Positions 52,176 through 60,910 of a stretch of 64,000 nt of DNA are shown one piece after another. The notes beneath the pieces are model-generated. The model searched no databases. It was given only the letters and a program-made list of their open reading frames with translations, and had not been told where the DNA came from. Location of the stretch: NCBI RefSeq assembly GCF_900110245.1, contig NZ_FOCZ01000002.1, positions 868,001 to 932,000 on the forward strand, written 5' to 3'. The stretch is from Niastella yeongjuensis (GTDB lineage: Bacteria > Bacteroidota > Bacteroidia > Chitinophagales > Chitinophagaceae). Each line of letters starts with the position of its first letter. Positions within the stretch are counted from its first letter, which is position 1. A program made the translations under genes and the position numbers.

Positions 52176-53252
52176 ATGCAGAAGTTGCTATTATGGGGTT
52201 TGCTACTTCCGTTTTTTTCTGTTGCTCAAACGCCTGCGCCCAACAACTCAATTGAAGTATATCCTGATATTACCTGGGATCGAATAATCAATCCCGGCGA
52301 TTACGGATGGGATAACACCTTGCTTAAACAACTCCGGCGATTTATTATTGACAGTGCCCATACAACAGGGTTTATGGTAGTTCAAAGTGGTAAAATATTG
52401 GTCGACTATGGAGATGTAGAGGAACTTAGCTATCTGGCATCCTGTAGAAAGAGTGTTCTTTCCATGTTATATGGACCTTTTGTTGAGAATGGAAAGATAA
52501 AGCTGAATACCACTATTGAACAACTGGGGCTTAATGATGTGGGTGGTTTACTGCCTGTTGAAACGAAGGCTACTATAAAAGATTTACTCACCGCCCGTTC
52601 AGGTGTTTATCATCCGGCAAGCAATGAAGGTGATGCTTCTGCTATGGCTCCCAAAAGAGGCAGCGTGCAACCTGGCGGTTTCTGGCTGTACAATAATTGG
52701 GACTTTAATATAGCAGGTTATATTCTTGAGCAGCAGACAGGGAAAAGTATTTATGAACTTATTGATTCTATACTGGCTAAGCCCTTGCATATGCAAGACT
52801 GGAGAATGGACGCACAACGAAAAACCGGCGATACAACAAGGTCAAAATATCTTGCTTATCACATGTGGTTCTCGACCCGTGATATGGCAAGGTTAGGCTA
52901 TCTCATGCTGAGAAAAGGCAAATGGAAGAACCAGCAGGTGTTGCCGGCAAACTGGGTAACAACTACTACTGTACCTGTTACTACCTATAAGGAGGCTGAG
53001 CAAAACAAGACGGCTTATTTTCATTTTGGTTATGGTTATCTGTGGTGGGTTTGGGATGCGCCCTTTGATAAGGACGTATATGAAGGCGCTTATACTGCCA
53101 GTGGAGCATTTGGGCAGTTTATTACTGTTCTCCCAAAACTTGATCTGGTGATAGCTCATAAAACAAAGTATGAATACGGGCGACAGGTGCCAACGGAGCT
53201 TTATTTGAAAATTATTGACAAAGTGGTGGCTGCCCGAAAAGATAAAAAATAA
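52176..53252 (+). CDS. beta-lactamase-fold serine hydrolase, exported
   Basis: 358 residues from ATG 52176 (GTG 52170 in frame is possible): signal peptide (MQKLLLWGLLLPFFSVAQ), then a class C beta-lactamase/penicillin-binding-protein-like domain. Catalytic motifs are S89-C-R-K92 (SxxK) and Y172-N-N174 (YxN); the region is typical of esterase/D-aminopeptidase relatives rather than true AmpC. Periplasmic. A truncated copy of this gene lies at 50131, two genes upstream. Confidence 0.92.
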   Translation: MQKLLLWGLLLPFFSVAQTPAPNNSIEVYPDITWDRIINPGDYGWDNTLLKQLRRFIIDSAHTTGFMVVQSGKILVDYGDVEELSYLASCRKSVLSMLYGPFVENGKIKLNTTIEQLGLNDVGGLLPVETKATIKDLLTARSGVYHPASNEGDASAMAPKRGSVQPGGFWLYNNWDFNIAGYILEQQTGKSIYELIDSILAKPLHMQDWRMDAQRKTGDTTRSKYLAYHMWFSTRDMARLGYLMLRKGKWKNQQVLPANWVTTTTVPVTTYKEAEQNKTAYFHFGYGYLWWVWDAPFDKDVYEGAYTASGAFGQFITVLPKLDLVIAHKTKYEYGRQVPTELYLKIIDKVVAARKDKK

Positions 53253-53261
53253 ACTGCCTAT

Positions 53262-53624
53262 TTATTCGGGAATAACCTCATAATACCCCGACACATGAAC
53301 ATTCACTGACTCCGTTGCGCCTCGTGCTTTAACATATAACAGTTCACCGGGCGCCATTCTGATCTTTGTATAAAAATAGGTGCCTTTACTTTCAGCCGGT
53401 ATCTCGTAGACTAATACACGCTGGCCTTTCGGATCGGCATTAAAATCATAAACGGCAATTGTCAAATCTGCAGCGCTAATACTATATGATAATGCTATGT
53501 ATTCAACTGTGCACATATAGCCTTCCTTCGACTCGGTTACAAAAAAATCGTCCCTGTTTACCAGTGAATTTAATGCAGCTGCGGGCTTATTTATTCTGAA
53601 AGGGATGATTGAAGGTTTGTCCAT
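53262..53624 (-). CDS. hypothetical small protein
   Basis: 120 residues, no signal peptide, predominantly strands (EGYMCTVEYIALSYSISAADLTIAVYDF ... GTYFYTKIRMAPGELLYVKARGA ... VNVHVSGYYEVI). It looks like a single beta-sandwich, perhaps a phage-like or accessory structural protein. No family recognised. Convergent with the serine hydrolase gene, with only nine bases between. Confidence 0.75.
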   Translation of the reverse strand: MDKPSIIPFRINKPAAALNSLVNRDDFFVTESKEGYMCTVEYIALSYSISAADLTIAVYDFNADPKGQRVLVYEIPAESKGTYFYTKIRMAPGELLYVKARGATESVNVHVSGYYEVIPE

Positions 53625-53681
53625 TAGTCAAATTTTAAAAGTGCGAAATATGCCTGGCTCGCTGGTCCTTGATCAAACAAA

Positions 53682-53709
53682 AAAGGACTGATCTTCCGAA
53701 CAGTCCTTT
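53682..53709 (-). terminator. terminator downstream of tRNA-Glu 1
   Basis: AAAGGACTG (53682-53690) and CAGTCCTTT (53701-53709) form a perfect stem; reading leftward it is followed by TTTTTTTG, ending the leftward tRNA transcript. Confidence 0.85.
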
Positions 53710-53720
53710 CTAAATTCTTG

Positions 53721-53792
53721 TACCGCGTACGGGATTCGAACCCGTATCACCACCGTGAAAGGGTGGTGTCCTAGCCCTTAGACGAACGCGGC
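53721..53792 (-). tRNA. tRNA-Glu (anticodon TTC)
   Basis: 72 nucleotides without encoded CCA. Reading leftward: acceptor GCCGCGT with ACGCGGT (one G-U pair), D arm, anticodon loop CTTTCAC (anticodon TTC), T arm GGGTTCGAATCCC. Length and conserved bases are normal. Identical to the second copy at 53919. Confidence 0.96.
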
Positions 53793-53863
53793 TGGTTTTG
53801 AGAATGCAAAGATAAGGATCAGTTGTTTTCCACCATCACTTTGCCCTTCCGGTGGGAACAAAA

Positions 53864-53893
53864 AAGCCTCCCGGTCTATCGGGAAGCTCTTTT
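53864..53893 (-). terminator. terminator downstream of tRNA-Glu 2
   Basis: GCTTCCCGAT-AGA-CCGGGAGGC hairpin followed, reading leftward, by TTTTTTG. It separates the two tRNA genes, so each has its own terminator. Confidence 0.8.
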
Positions 53894-53918
53894 AATATTG
53901 CCAAGGTTGAAACCTTTG

Positions 53919-53990
53919 TACCGCGTACGGGATTCGAACCCGTATCACCACCGTGAAAGGGTGGTGTCCTAGCCCTTAGACGAACGCGGC
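53919..53990 (-). tRNA. tRNA-Glu (anticodon TTC), identical second copy
   Basis: Identical over all 72 positions to the gene at 53721-53792, starting 198 bases upstream. Each copy is followed by its own terminator. The 445-base stretch 53991-54435 to gapA holds no gene I can support. Confidence 0.96.
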
Positions 53991-54435
53991 TCGTTTTTGG
54001 GAGTGCAAAAATAGGAAACTGTCCTGTTCTACCAAAAAAAAGCCCACTTTCTTTTAAAATATTTTTCAGGGTGCTTACCTGCCTGCTAGAAAAGTGGGTG
54101 ACTTGAAACAATCGGCCGGTAGTATTCCAGGGACTGCCTTCACCATCAATAAAAAATATCGCATCGGCCAATTAACGATTTCTTAGCATCTTTCTTGTTG
54201 CTATGCGTTTTCTTTCACTATGCTCCATTTGCTTTCAAATTGTTATAAAGCCTCCAAAAAAACCAGGGTAATTGTTTTCATAAGTAAGTGTCCGATATAT
54301 GTTTAGCCTGTTTGTGCCAATATGCCGCCACGCAACCGGTTGCGGCCGGCTATACACATAAATTTCACAGAATCATTTACAGCCAAAGACGTACCTTAGC
54401 CCCCGAATTTTTAATTAACACAAAATATTCAGATC

Positions 54436-55476
54436 ATGAGCACAGTCAAAGTGGCGATCAACGGTTTTGGTCGTATCGGCCGGTTGGTATACCGCCAGAT
54501 TTATAAAATGGATGGCATTGAAGTAGTTGCTATCAATGACCTTACTAGTCCTAAAGTTTTGGCCCACCTCCTTAAATATGATAGCGCTCAGGGCCGTTTT
54601 GATGCTGAAGTAAAAAATACCGATAATTCTATTATAGTAAATGGTGAAGAAGTAAAGATCTATGCACAAAAAGACCCTGCTCAAATTCCCTGGGGTCAGC
54701 ATGATGTAGACGTTGTTCTGGAGTGCACTGGTTTCTTCACTGATAAAGCAAAAGCAGAAGCTCACCTTACTGCCGGCGCTAAAAGAGTAGTAATTTCAGC
54801 TCCTGCTACAGGTGACCTGAAAACGATCGTTTTCAACGTAAACCACGCCATCCTCGATGGTACTGAAACCGTAATCAGCTGCGCAAGCTGTACTACCAAC
54901 TGTCTGGCGCCTATGGCCCAGGTACTGGATGAAAAATTCGGTATCGTAAACGGTCTCATGACCACCATCCACGCTTATACGAACGACCAGAACACCCAGG
55001 ATGCTCCGCACCCCAAAGGTGACCTGCGTCGCGCCCGCGCTGCTGCACAAAACATCGTTCCTAACAGCACAGGTGCTGCCAAAGCCATCGGCCTGGTACT
55101 GCCTAACCTGAAAGGTAAACTGGATGGTTCTGCTCAACGTGTTCCTGTACTGACTGGTTCTTTAACTGAAGTAACTGCAGTATTAGGTAAAAAGACATCT
55201 GTTGAAGAAGTAAACGCTGCCATGAAGGCTGCTTCTAACGAAAGCTTCGGTTACACTGAAGATGAGATCGTAAGCAGCGATATCGTTGGTATCACTTATG
55301 GTTCTTACTTCGATGGTACGCAAACACGTGTTCAAACAGTAGGCGATACCCAACTGGTTCGCACTGTTAGCTGGTACGATAACGAAATGAGCTATGTAAG
55401 CCAGCTCGTTCGCACCGTGAACTATTTTGCAAAACTGATCAACAAAGGTGCTGCAAAGCAAACAGCAAAAGCTTAA
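54436..55476 (+). CDS. gapA: glyceraldehyde-3-phosphate dehydrogenase, type I
   Basis: 346 residues: NAD-binding start [18 protein letters not shown], catalytic Cys152 in [23 protein letters not shown], and the C-terminal [14 protein letters not shown]. Standard glycolytic enzyme oxidising glyceraldehyde-3-phosphate to 1,3-bisphosphoglycerate with NAD. Slightly longer than E. coli GapA at the C-terminus ([12 protein letters not shown] tail). It precedes pgk, the next step of glycolysis, by 135 bases. High use of optimal codons suggests strong expression. Confidence 0.97.
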   Translation: MSTVKVAINGFGRIGRLVYRQIYKMDGIEVVAINDLTSPKVLAHLLKYDSAQGRFDAEVKNTDNSIIVNGEEVKIYAQKDPAQIPWGQHDVDVVLECTGFFTDKAKAEAHLTAGAKRVVISAPATGDLKTIVFNVNHAILDGTETVISCASCTTNCLAPMAQVLDEKFGIVNGLMTTIHAYTNDQNTQDAPHPKGDLRRARAAAQNIVPNSTGAAKAIGLVLPNLKGKLDGSAQRVPVLTGSLTEVTAVLGKKTSVEEVNAAMKAASNESFGYTEDEIVSSDIVGITYGSYFDGTQTRVQTVGDTQLVRTVSWYDNEMSYVSQLVRTVNYFAKLINKGAAKQTAKA

Positions 55477-55486
55477 TAAATAACCG

Positions 55487-55597
55487 CAGAATTAGTTACC
55501 GCTAATTCTGGTTAACCACAAAGCTATTGAAAGCGGGTACGCCTGATAATCCCTTAGTCGGCCATTGCTATCAATAATCTTTGTGGTTAACTTTTTT
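55487..55597 (+). terminator. structured gapA-pgk intergenic leader
   Basis: Two adjacent hairpins: CAGAATTAG/CTAATTCTG (55487-55510), then a long stem GTTAACCACAAAG (55511-55523) with CTTTGTGGTTAAC (55579-55591) containing an inner TATTGA/TCAATA pair, followed by TTTTTT. This looks like a partial terminator or attenuator tuning pgk relative to gapA. Confidence 0.6.
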
Positions 55598-55611
55598 AAA
55601 ACCTCCTCTTC

Positions 55612-56808
55612 ATGTCTACATTCAGCCAATATAACTTCAAGGGTCAGAAAGCATTGATCCGGGTTGATTTTAACGTTCCGCTTGACAAAAAAACATTTGC
55701 CATTACCGATGATACCCGCATTAAAGCGGCAGTGCCTACTATTAAAAAAATACTGGGCGATGGCGGTAGTGTGATCCTGATGAGTCACTTGGGCCGTCCC
55801 AAAGAAGGACCCGAGGATAAATATTCATTAAAACACCTGGTAGGTCATATCTCTGAATTGCTGGGCACCAATGTACAGTTTGCCAATGACTGCATTGGTA
55901 AAGAAGCGGTTGATAAAGCGGCTGCTTTGAAACCCGGTGAAGTATTATTGCTGGAAAACCTTCGTTTTTATAAAGAAGAAGAAAAAGGGGATGCTGGTTT
56001 TGCTGAAAAATTAAGCAAACTGGGCGATGTGTATGTGAACGATGCCTTTGGTACCGCTCACCGTGCCCATGCTTCTACCGCCGTGATCGCACAATTCTTC
56101 CCCCGCGATAAAAAAATGTTCGGTTTACTGATGGAAAGTGAAGTGAGCAGTGCCGAAAAAGTAATGAACAATGCCGAGAAACCTTTCGTTGCCATCATTG
56201 GCGGCGCCAAGGTATCTGACAAGATCCTGATCATCGAAAACCTGTTAGAGAGAGCTACCGATATCATCATCGGTGGTGGTATGGCTTATACCTTCGAAAA
56301 AGCGCAAGGTGGTAAAATTGGTAACTCCCTGTGCGAAGACGATCGCCTGGATACTGCCCGCGAATTGTTGAAAAAAGCAGAAGCCAAAGGTGTTTGTCTG
56401 CATTTCCCTTCCGATTCAGTGATCGCTGATAAATTCGATGCAGCTGCGCTTACTTCTAACGCCCCCAGCAATAACATCCCCGATGGCTGGATGGGTCTTG
56501 ACGTAGGTCCTAATGCCTGTCAGCAATTTGTCAATGTGATCAAACGCTCAAAAACCATTTTGTGGAATGGTCCCATGGGAGTGTTTGAAATGGAAAAGTT
56601 CCAACACGGTACCAAGAGTGTTGCTACGGCTGTAGCGGAAGCTACACAGGATGGCGCTTTCTCCCTGGTAGGCGGCGGTGATTCTGTAGCTGCGGTGAAC
56701 CAGTTTGGTTTTAACGACCAGGTAAGTTATGTTTCTACTGGTGGTGGCGCTATGCTGGAATTCTTTGAAGGAAAAGAACTGCCCGGCATTGCTGCGATCA
56801 ATAAATAA
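55612..56808 (+). CDS. pgk: phosphoglycerate kinase
   Basis: 398 residues, full length, with the family blocks [22 protein letters not shown] (substrate site), [17 protein letters not shown](A)[25 protein letters not shown], nucleotide region [16 protein letters not shown] and [17 protein letters not shown]. It transfers phosphate from 1,3-bisphosphoglycerate to ADP. ATG 55612 starts [20 protein letters not shown]. The upstream spacer holds ACCTCCTC instead of an SD. Confidence 0.97.
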   Translation: MSTFSQYNFKGQKALIRVDFNVPLDKKTFAITDDTRIKAAVPTIKKILGDGGSVILMSHLGRPKEGPEDKYSLKHLVGHISELLGTNVQFANDCIGKEAVDKAAALKPGEVLLLENLRFYKEEEKGDAGFAEKLSKLGDVYVNDAFGTAHRAHASTAVIAQFFPRDKKMFGLLMESEVSSAEKVMNNAEKPFVAIIGGAKVSDKILIIENLLERATDIIIGGGMAYTFEKAQGGKIGNSLCEDDRLDTARELLKKAEAKGVCLHFPSDSVIADKFDAAALTSNAPSNNIPDGWMGLDVGPNACQQFVNVIKRSKTILWNGPMGVFEMEKFQHGTKSVATAVAEATQDGAFSLVGGGDSVAAVNQFGFNDQVSYVSTGGGAMLEFFEGKELPGIAAINK

Positions 56809-56834
56809 GTAAGTTTGCAATATGTTTTTAACCG

Positions 56835-56868
56835 TGCCACGTTCCCGTAAGGGCGTGGCATTGTTTTT
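56835..56868 (+). terminator. intrinsic terminator of gapA-pgk
   Basis: TGCCACG (56835-56841) and CGTGGCA (56854-56860) stem followed by TTGTTTTTTT, a strong terminator. Confidence 0.9.
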
Positions 56869-56933
56869 TTAATAATGGCACAGTTTTGCCGGTAATAGTG
56901 TTGGTGATCACTTCTGCTTAAAACTGGGGAATT

Positions 56934-57611
56934 ATGAAGACGCGTAACTTTTTGCTGTTGCTTGTTGCTGCATTGGTATTGGTGTTTGTGGCCTGCTCAA
57001 AAGAAAAAAGTAATGAAACGGGTGTTCCTCCCGGTGGAACTACACCCATAGATACAGTCCCCGGCCCCATCGATACTACACAGGTATCAACACCCGGCAC
57101 AGTAGTAGGGACCTGGCAATTTATCTCTGTTCAAAGCACCGGGTCTCAAACCGCCGAATTTTCCCAGGCAGGTATTCCATTAAAGGCAGTTAACACCAGC
57201 AATTTTACTTCCCAGAATAACGACGGTACCGTAACCTTCGATAGCGCTACAATGACAGCTACCGATATCTCTTTTAGCGTAAATACAAATGCGGCCACTT
57301 ATGTTTATCAGGGCAATACGATTGTAGATTCTATAAAAACGCCCATAAACCAAAACTTCCCAACACAAAGCGCTAGTTCCGATTATAAAAAAGTAGGTGC
57401 CGACTCCCTGAATTTTGTAAACGCTAATTTCCTGGATGTACTCACCGGCGGACTGCTGCCCAACCCTCCCACCGGCTGTAAGGTATCGTTTAACGGTAAT
57501 ATGATGAAGATGACAATCGTGTATGATGCCGTAACCACCCAGGATTACCAGGGCGTTCCGGCAAAAGTTACGATACACATGGTAATGGTAGTAAACCTGC
57601 AAAAACAATAG
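56934..57611 (+). CDS. hypothetical lipoprotein
   Basis: 225 residues: lipoprotein signal (MKTRNFLLLLVAALVLVFVACSKEKS), a Pro/Thr/Gly-rich linker (ETGVPPGGTTPIDTVPGPIDTTQ), then a beta-rich domain starting GTWQFISVQ, resembling lipocalin-like DUF4923-type calycin domains of Bacteroidota. Convergent with the PQQ dehydrogenase gene. Function unknown. Confidence 0.8.
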   Translation: MKTRNFLLLLVAALVLVFVACSKEKSNETGVPPGGTTPIDTVPGPIDTTQVSTPGTVVGTWQFISVQSTGSQTAEFSQAGIPLKAVNTSNFTSQNNDGTVTFDSATMTATDISFSVNTNAATYVYQGNTIVDSIKTPINQNFPTQSASSDYKKVGADSLNFVNANFLDVLTGGLLPNPPTGCKVSFNGNMMKMTIVYDAVTTQDYQGVPAKVTIHMVMVVNLQKQ

Positions 57612-57629
57612 CGAGGTTAACCCAATTAA

Positions 57630-58727
57630 CTATCTCTTCGATATTTCAATAATCTTATCATCGCCCCCATTATCTGTACACACATATACTTTCCCTTCGG
57701 GAGAAATACATACATCGCGCATGCGGCCATATTTGTTGGCGTAGAACTCAAATACGCTGTCAATGCCGGTATGGGCTGCATTCAATTTTAATTGTATCAG
57801 CTTACTGTCCTTTAAAACTGCCAATAGCAGCGAATGTTTCCATTGTGGGATCTGGTCTTTATCGTAGTAATCCAGTCCGCTGGGTGCAATGGTGGGCGTC
57901 CAGGCCTGCAAGGGCTCGCGCACATTGTTGGCCGTACAAAAACTTTGTTCATTGGTTGTATTACAGAAACCAGTAACGGTTGGCCAGCCGTAGTTACGTC
58001 CTTTTTCAATGATGTTGATCTCGTCGTCTGAGGAAGGCCCGTGCTCTGAGCTGTAAAGAATATTATTGGCGTACACCAGACCCTGCGGGTTGCGATGACC
58101 AAAACTCCATACGGCGCTGCCGGCGGTTGGGTTATCGGCTGGAACGCTACCGTCGAGGTTCAATCGCAACACTTTGCCATTAACAGCACTTTTGTTTTGC
58201 GGGTTAGACTGATCGCTGGCATCGCCGGTAGTGATGAATAACTTTTGATCGGGCGTTATTAATAACCGGCAGCCATTGTGGATACTGCCTGCTTTTATAT
58301 TATCGAGCAAAATTTGCGGACTGGTTAGGGTAGAACCGTTGTAGGTATACCGAACGATCTTTTCCTGGTAAGTACTTCCGTTCGTGTAGTTGTAGGCTAC
58401 AAATACCTGCGGCATAGTGGAGAAATTCGGATGCAGCACCATGCCCAGCAAACCTCCTTCGCCCTGGGCAGATACTTCAGTAATGGTTAATAACAGTGTA
58501 ACGGCGCCTGTAGCCGGGTTAACCCGGCTGATTTTACCGTTACGTTCCGTCATCCAGATAAAACCATCAGGTCCCCAACAAATTTCCCAGGGGTGGTTCA
58601 ATTGGCTGGTAAGAACGGTGTCTTTAAGCAGAACGGCCGTGGCATTATTATTTTTATCCTTCTTTTTGTCGCAACAGGTGATAAACAGCGCCATACATAA
58701 GCCACTGTAAATGATCATTTGCTTCAT
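57630..58727 (-). CDS. PQQ-dependent sugar dehydrogenase (GSDH family) lipoprotein
   Basis: 365 residues: lipoprotein signal (GLCMALFITCCDKKK), then the GSDH six-bladed propeller: LNHPWEICWGPDGFIWMTERNGKI, GEGGLLGMVLHPNF, IHNGCRLLITPDQKLFITTGD, FGHRNPQGLVY, SSEHGPSSDDEINIIEKGRNYGWP and MRDVCISPEGKVYVCTDNGG. The GHRNPQGL and EHGP motifs are those of soluble aldose dehydrogenases that use PQQ in the periplasm. Sugar specificity is not deducible. Confidence 0.92.
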   Translation of the reverse strand: MKQMIIYSGLCMALFITCCDKKKDKNNNATAVLLKDTVLTSQLNHPWEICWGPDGFIWMTERNGKISRVNPATGAVTLLLTITEVSAQGEGGLLGMVLHPNFSTMPQVFVAYNYTNGSTYQEKIVRYTYNGSTLTSPQILLDNIKAGSIHNGCRLLITPDQKLFITTGDASDQSNPQNKSAVNGKVLRLNLDGSVPADNPTAGSAVWSFGHRNPQGLVYANNILYSSEHGPSSDDEINIIEKGRNYGWPTVTGFCNTTNEQSFCTANNVREPLQAWTPTIAPSGLDYYDKDQIPQWKHSLLLAVLKDSKLIQLKLNAAHTGIDSVFEFYANKYGRMRDVCISPEGKVYVCTDNGGDDKIIEISKR

Positions 58728-58853
58728 AAAATAAGATTTTACACGCTTTCTGTAACGAAAACCATGCCGCTGCGACTAAAATCTTACCATGTTTGCAATG
58801 TTGGGCAGGCATGTACGTTAAATGGCCACCCACTGGAATGCATAGCTTAACAG

Positions 58854-58883
58854 TTTGTGGATCAAATGAAATGTGTACATTTA
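58854..58883 (+). promoter_or_regulatory. Bacteroidota -33/-7 promoter for lemA
   Basis: TTTG (58854-58857), an 18-base spacer, then TACATTTA (58876-58883), one mismatch from TAnnTTTG. Transcription would start near 58890, 18 bases before the lemA ATG. Confidence 0.5.
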
Positions 58884-58907
58884 TAAGACATAAAACTCTA
58901 AATTGAT

Positions 58908-59498
58908 ATGAAATCTCGTAATCTGGTCCTCATCGTTGTAGTGTTATTCATTTTAATACTCGGAGGTTGCGGTTGCAATGGATATAATAAGATGGTTACC
59001 CTCGATGAAAATGTGAAAAACAAATGGAACAATGTTCAGAGCGATTATCAACGTCGTGCCGACCTGATCCCTAATCTGGTAAGTACCGTAAAAGGCGCTG
59101 CTAACTTTGAACAGACTACCTTAACACAGGTGATTGAAGCCAGGGCAAAAGCTACATCTGTAAATATCAATGCAGATAACCTCACACCTGAAAAGGTACG
59201 GGAGTTTCAACAGGCGCAAGGCCAGTTGGGTGGTGCGTTAAATAAATTGCTGGTAGTAGCAGAACAGTATCCGCAATTGCAGGCTACCCAGAATTTCAGA
59301 GACCTGCAGGCGCAACTGGAAGGCACAGAAAACCGCATTAAGGTTTCACGAAACGACTTCAACACTGCTGTACAGGATTATAACTCTACGGCTCGTCGTT
59401 TCCCCAATAACATCTTTGCCGGTATGTTCGGTTTCAAAGTAAAAGAAGGTTTCACTGCCGACGCCGGTTCTGAGAAAGCACCTAAAGTACAATTCTAA
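58908..59498 (+). CDS. lemA: LemA-family protein
   Basis: 196 residues: an N-terminal membrane/lipoprotein segment (LVLIVVVLFILILGGCGCNGYN) and the LemA helical domain with the diagnostic LDENVKNKWNNVQSDYQRRADLIPNLVSTVKG, NFRDLQAQLEGTENRIKVSRNDFN and the closing FPNNIFAGMFGFK. LemA proteins are membrane-anchored helical bundles of uncertain function, often co-encoded with TPM-domain proteins, exactly as here. Confidence 0.94.
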   Translation: MKSRNLVLIVVVLFILILGGCGCNGYNKMVTLDENVKNKWNNVQSDYQRRADLIPNLVSTVKGAANFEQTTLTQVIEARAKATSVNINADNLTPEKVREFQQAQGQLGGALNKLLVVAEQYPQLQATQNFRDLQAQLEGTENRIKVSRNDFNTAVQDYNSTARRFPNNIFAGMFGFKVKEGFTADAGSEKAPKVQF

Positions 59499-59508
59499 AA
59501 AAATATCC

Positions 59509-59970
59509 ATGGCCTATAACCCTTTCGCAAAAAGGAAAGAATTTTTTTCGCGCGACGAACAGGAGCGTATTGTAAATGCCATTCGCCTGGCCGAACAACA
59601 AACAAGTGGTGAGATCAGGGTGTATACAGAAAGCAAATGCCGGTTTGTTGATCCCCTCGACAGGGCCGCTGAAGTATTCTGGGGTCTTAAAATGGATATG
59701 ACCAAAGACCGCAACGGTGTATTGGTGTATGTCGCTATGCAGGATCGCCAGTTTGCTATCCTGGCCGACCAGGGTATTCACGAAAAGGTTGGACAAACAT
59801 TCTGGAACCAGGAAGTATCGGTGATGAAAAAGCATTTTAGCAAGGCCCTTCCTGCAGATGCCATTGAAGCTGTGATTACTGATGTGGGTGAAGCGCTAAG
59901 AACGCATTTCCCCTACGACCGTTCAACCGATAAAAATGAATTGCCCGATGATATAGTCTTCGGCAAGTAA
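59509..59970 (+). CDS. TPM-domain protein without signal peptide
   Basis: 153 residues: AYNPFAKRKEFFSRDEQERIVNAIRLAEQQTSGEIRVYTESKC, then VYVAMQDRQFAILADQGIHEKVGQTFW. This is the TPM_phosphatase-like fold without signal peptide or membrane segment, the short partner often found between LemA and YgcG-type genes. It starts 10 bases after lemA. Confidence 0.9.
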   Translation: MAYNPFAKRKEFFSRDEQERIVNAIRLAEQQTSGEIRVYTESKCRFVDPLDRAAEVFWGLKMDMTKDRNGVLVYVAMQDRQFAILADQGIHEKVGQTFWNQEVSVMKKHFSKALPADAIEAVITDVGEALRTHFPYDRSTDKNELPDDIVFGK

Positions 59971-59998
59971 CAGTTCAATAACAGATAGGCTATTTGTA

Positions 59999-60799
59999 AT
60001 GATAAAAAGACTCAAATTATTTCTTCTTCCGGCCCTGTGCTTTATTTCGTTGATCACGTCGGCACAGGATATTCCCGCCCGGCCGAATCCCCCAAGGTTA
60101 GTAAACGACTTTGCCGGTGTCTTGTCGCCAGATGAAGAAGCGCGGCTGGAACAACAGCTGGTTGCTTACGACGACAGTACCAGTAACCAGGTGGCTGTTG
60201 TGCTGCTTAAAACACTCAATGATTATCCCATTGAAGAATATTCATTGAAGTTGTTCCGCAGCTGGGGCATCGGGAATGCAAAAACAAATAACGGGGTACT
60301 CATTATTGCGGCACTGGATGACCGGAAGGTCAGGATTGAAGTAGGGTACGGCCTTGAAGGTGCCATCCCTGATATTACAGCCAATCACATCATCGATAAT
60401 GATCTTAAACCCGATTTCAGATCAGGGGATTATTACGATGGGCTTTCAAAGGCAGCCAATTCAATCATAAAAGCCGCGGCTGGCGAATACAAAGCGCCGG
60501 CAGGTTATCGCAAGAAAAAAGGCGGCGGTGGATTTCCGATCGGTCTGATCTTTTTCATCATCGTGCTGGTGGTGATCTTAGGTGGCCGTAGTCGGGGTGG
60601 TGGTGGCGGTGGTATGATGAGCCGGCGCGGTTCAGGCTGGCTAGGCCCCTTTATTTTAGGTAATATGGTTGGTCGTGGCTTTGGCGGCAGTGACAGTGGT
60701 TTTGGCGGTGGCGGCGGCTGGGGCGGCGGCGGAGGCGGTGGTTTTGGCGGCTTTGGTGGCGGGAGCTCCGGTGGCGGTGGCGCCAGTGGCAGCTGGTAA
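59999..60799 (+). CDS. TPM-domain membrane protein (YgcG-like)
   Basis: 266 residues: signal peptide (MIKRLKLFLLPALCFISLITSAQ), TPM domain (about 30-165: VNDFAGVLSPDEEARLEQQLVAYDDSTSNQVAVVLLKTL; NNGVLIIAALDDRKVRIEVGYGLEGAIPD), one membrane segment (FPIGLIFFIIVLVVILGG), and a Gly-rich tail ending GGGGASGSW. The domain faces the periplasm. Its C-terminal motif is repeated in the next gene. Confidence 0.92.
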   Translation: MIKRLKLFLLPALCFISLITSAQDIPARPNPPRLVNDFAGVLSPDEEARLEQQLVAYDDSTSNQVAVVLLKTLNDYPIEEYSLKLFRSWGIGNAKTNNGVLIIAALDDRKVRIEVGYGLEGAIPDITANHIIDNDLKPDFRSGDYYDGLSKAANSIIKAAAGEYKAPAGYRKKKGGGGFPIGLIFFIIVLVVILGGRSRGGGGGGMMSRRGSGWLGPFILGNMVGRGFGGSDSGFGGGGGWGGGGGGGFGGFGGGSSGGGGASGSW

Positions 60800-60832
60800 A
60801 GAAACTACATGTAATCACAGTTCATAAGTTAA

Positions 60833-60878
60833 TGGGTTATTAGGTTCATGCGTACGGAACCTGATAACCCAATATTTT
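60833..60878 (+). terminator. terminator hairpin
   Basis: TGGGTTATTAGGTTC (60833-60847) pairs with GAACCTGATAACCCA (60857-60871), one G-U pair, followed by ATATTTTTT. Confidence 0.8.
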
Positions 60879-60910
60879 TTAATTGGCGAACCATAATCCC
60901 TTAATCAGAT

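Noticed and set aside
53836-54171. Leftward frame of 111 codons across the second tRNA-Glu
   Set aside because: It includes translated tRNA sequence (the TPPFHGGDTGSNPVRG type string typical of tRNA-derived false ORFs) and no gene-like start or conservation signal.
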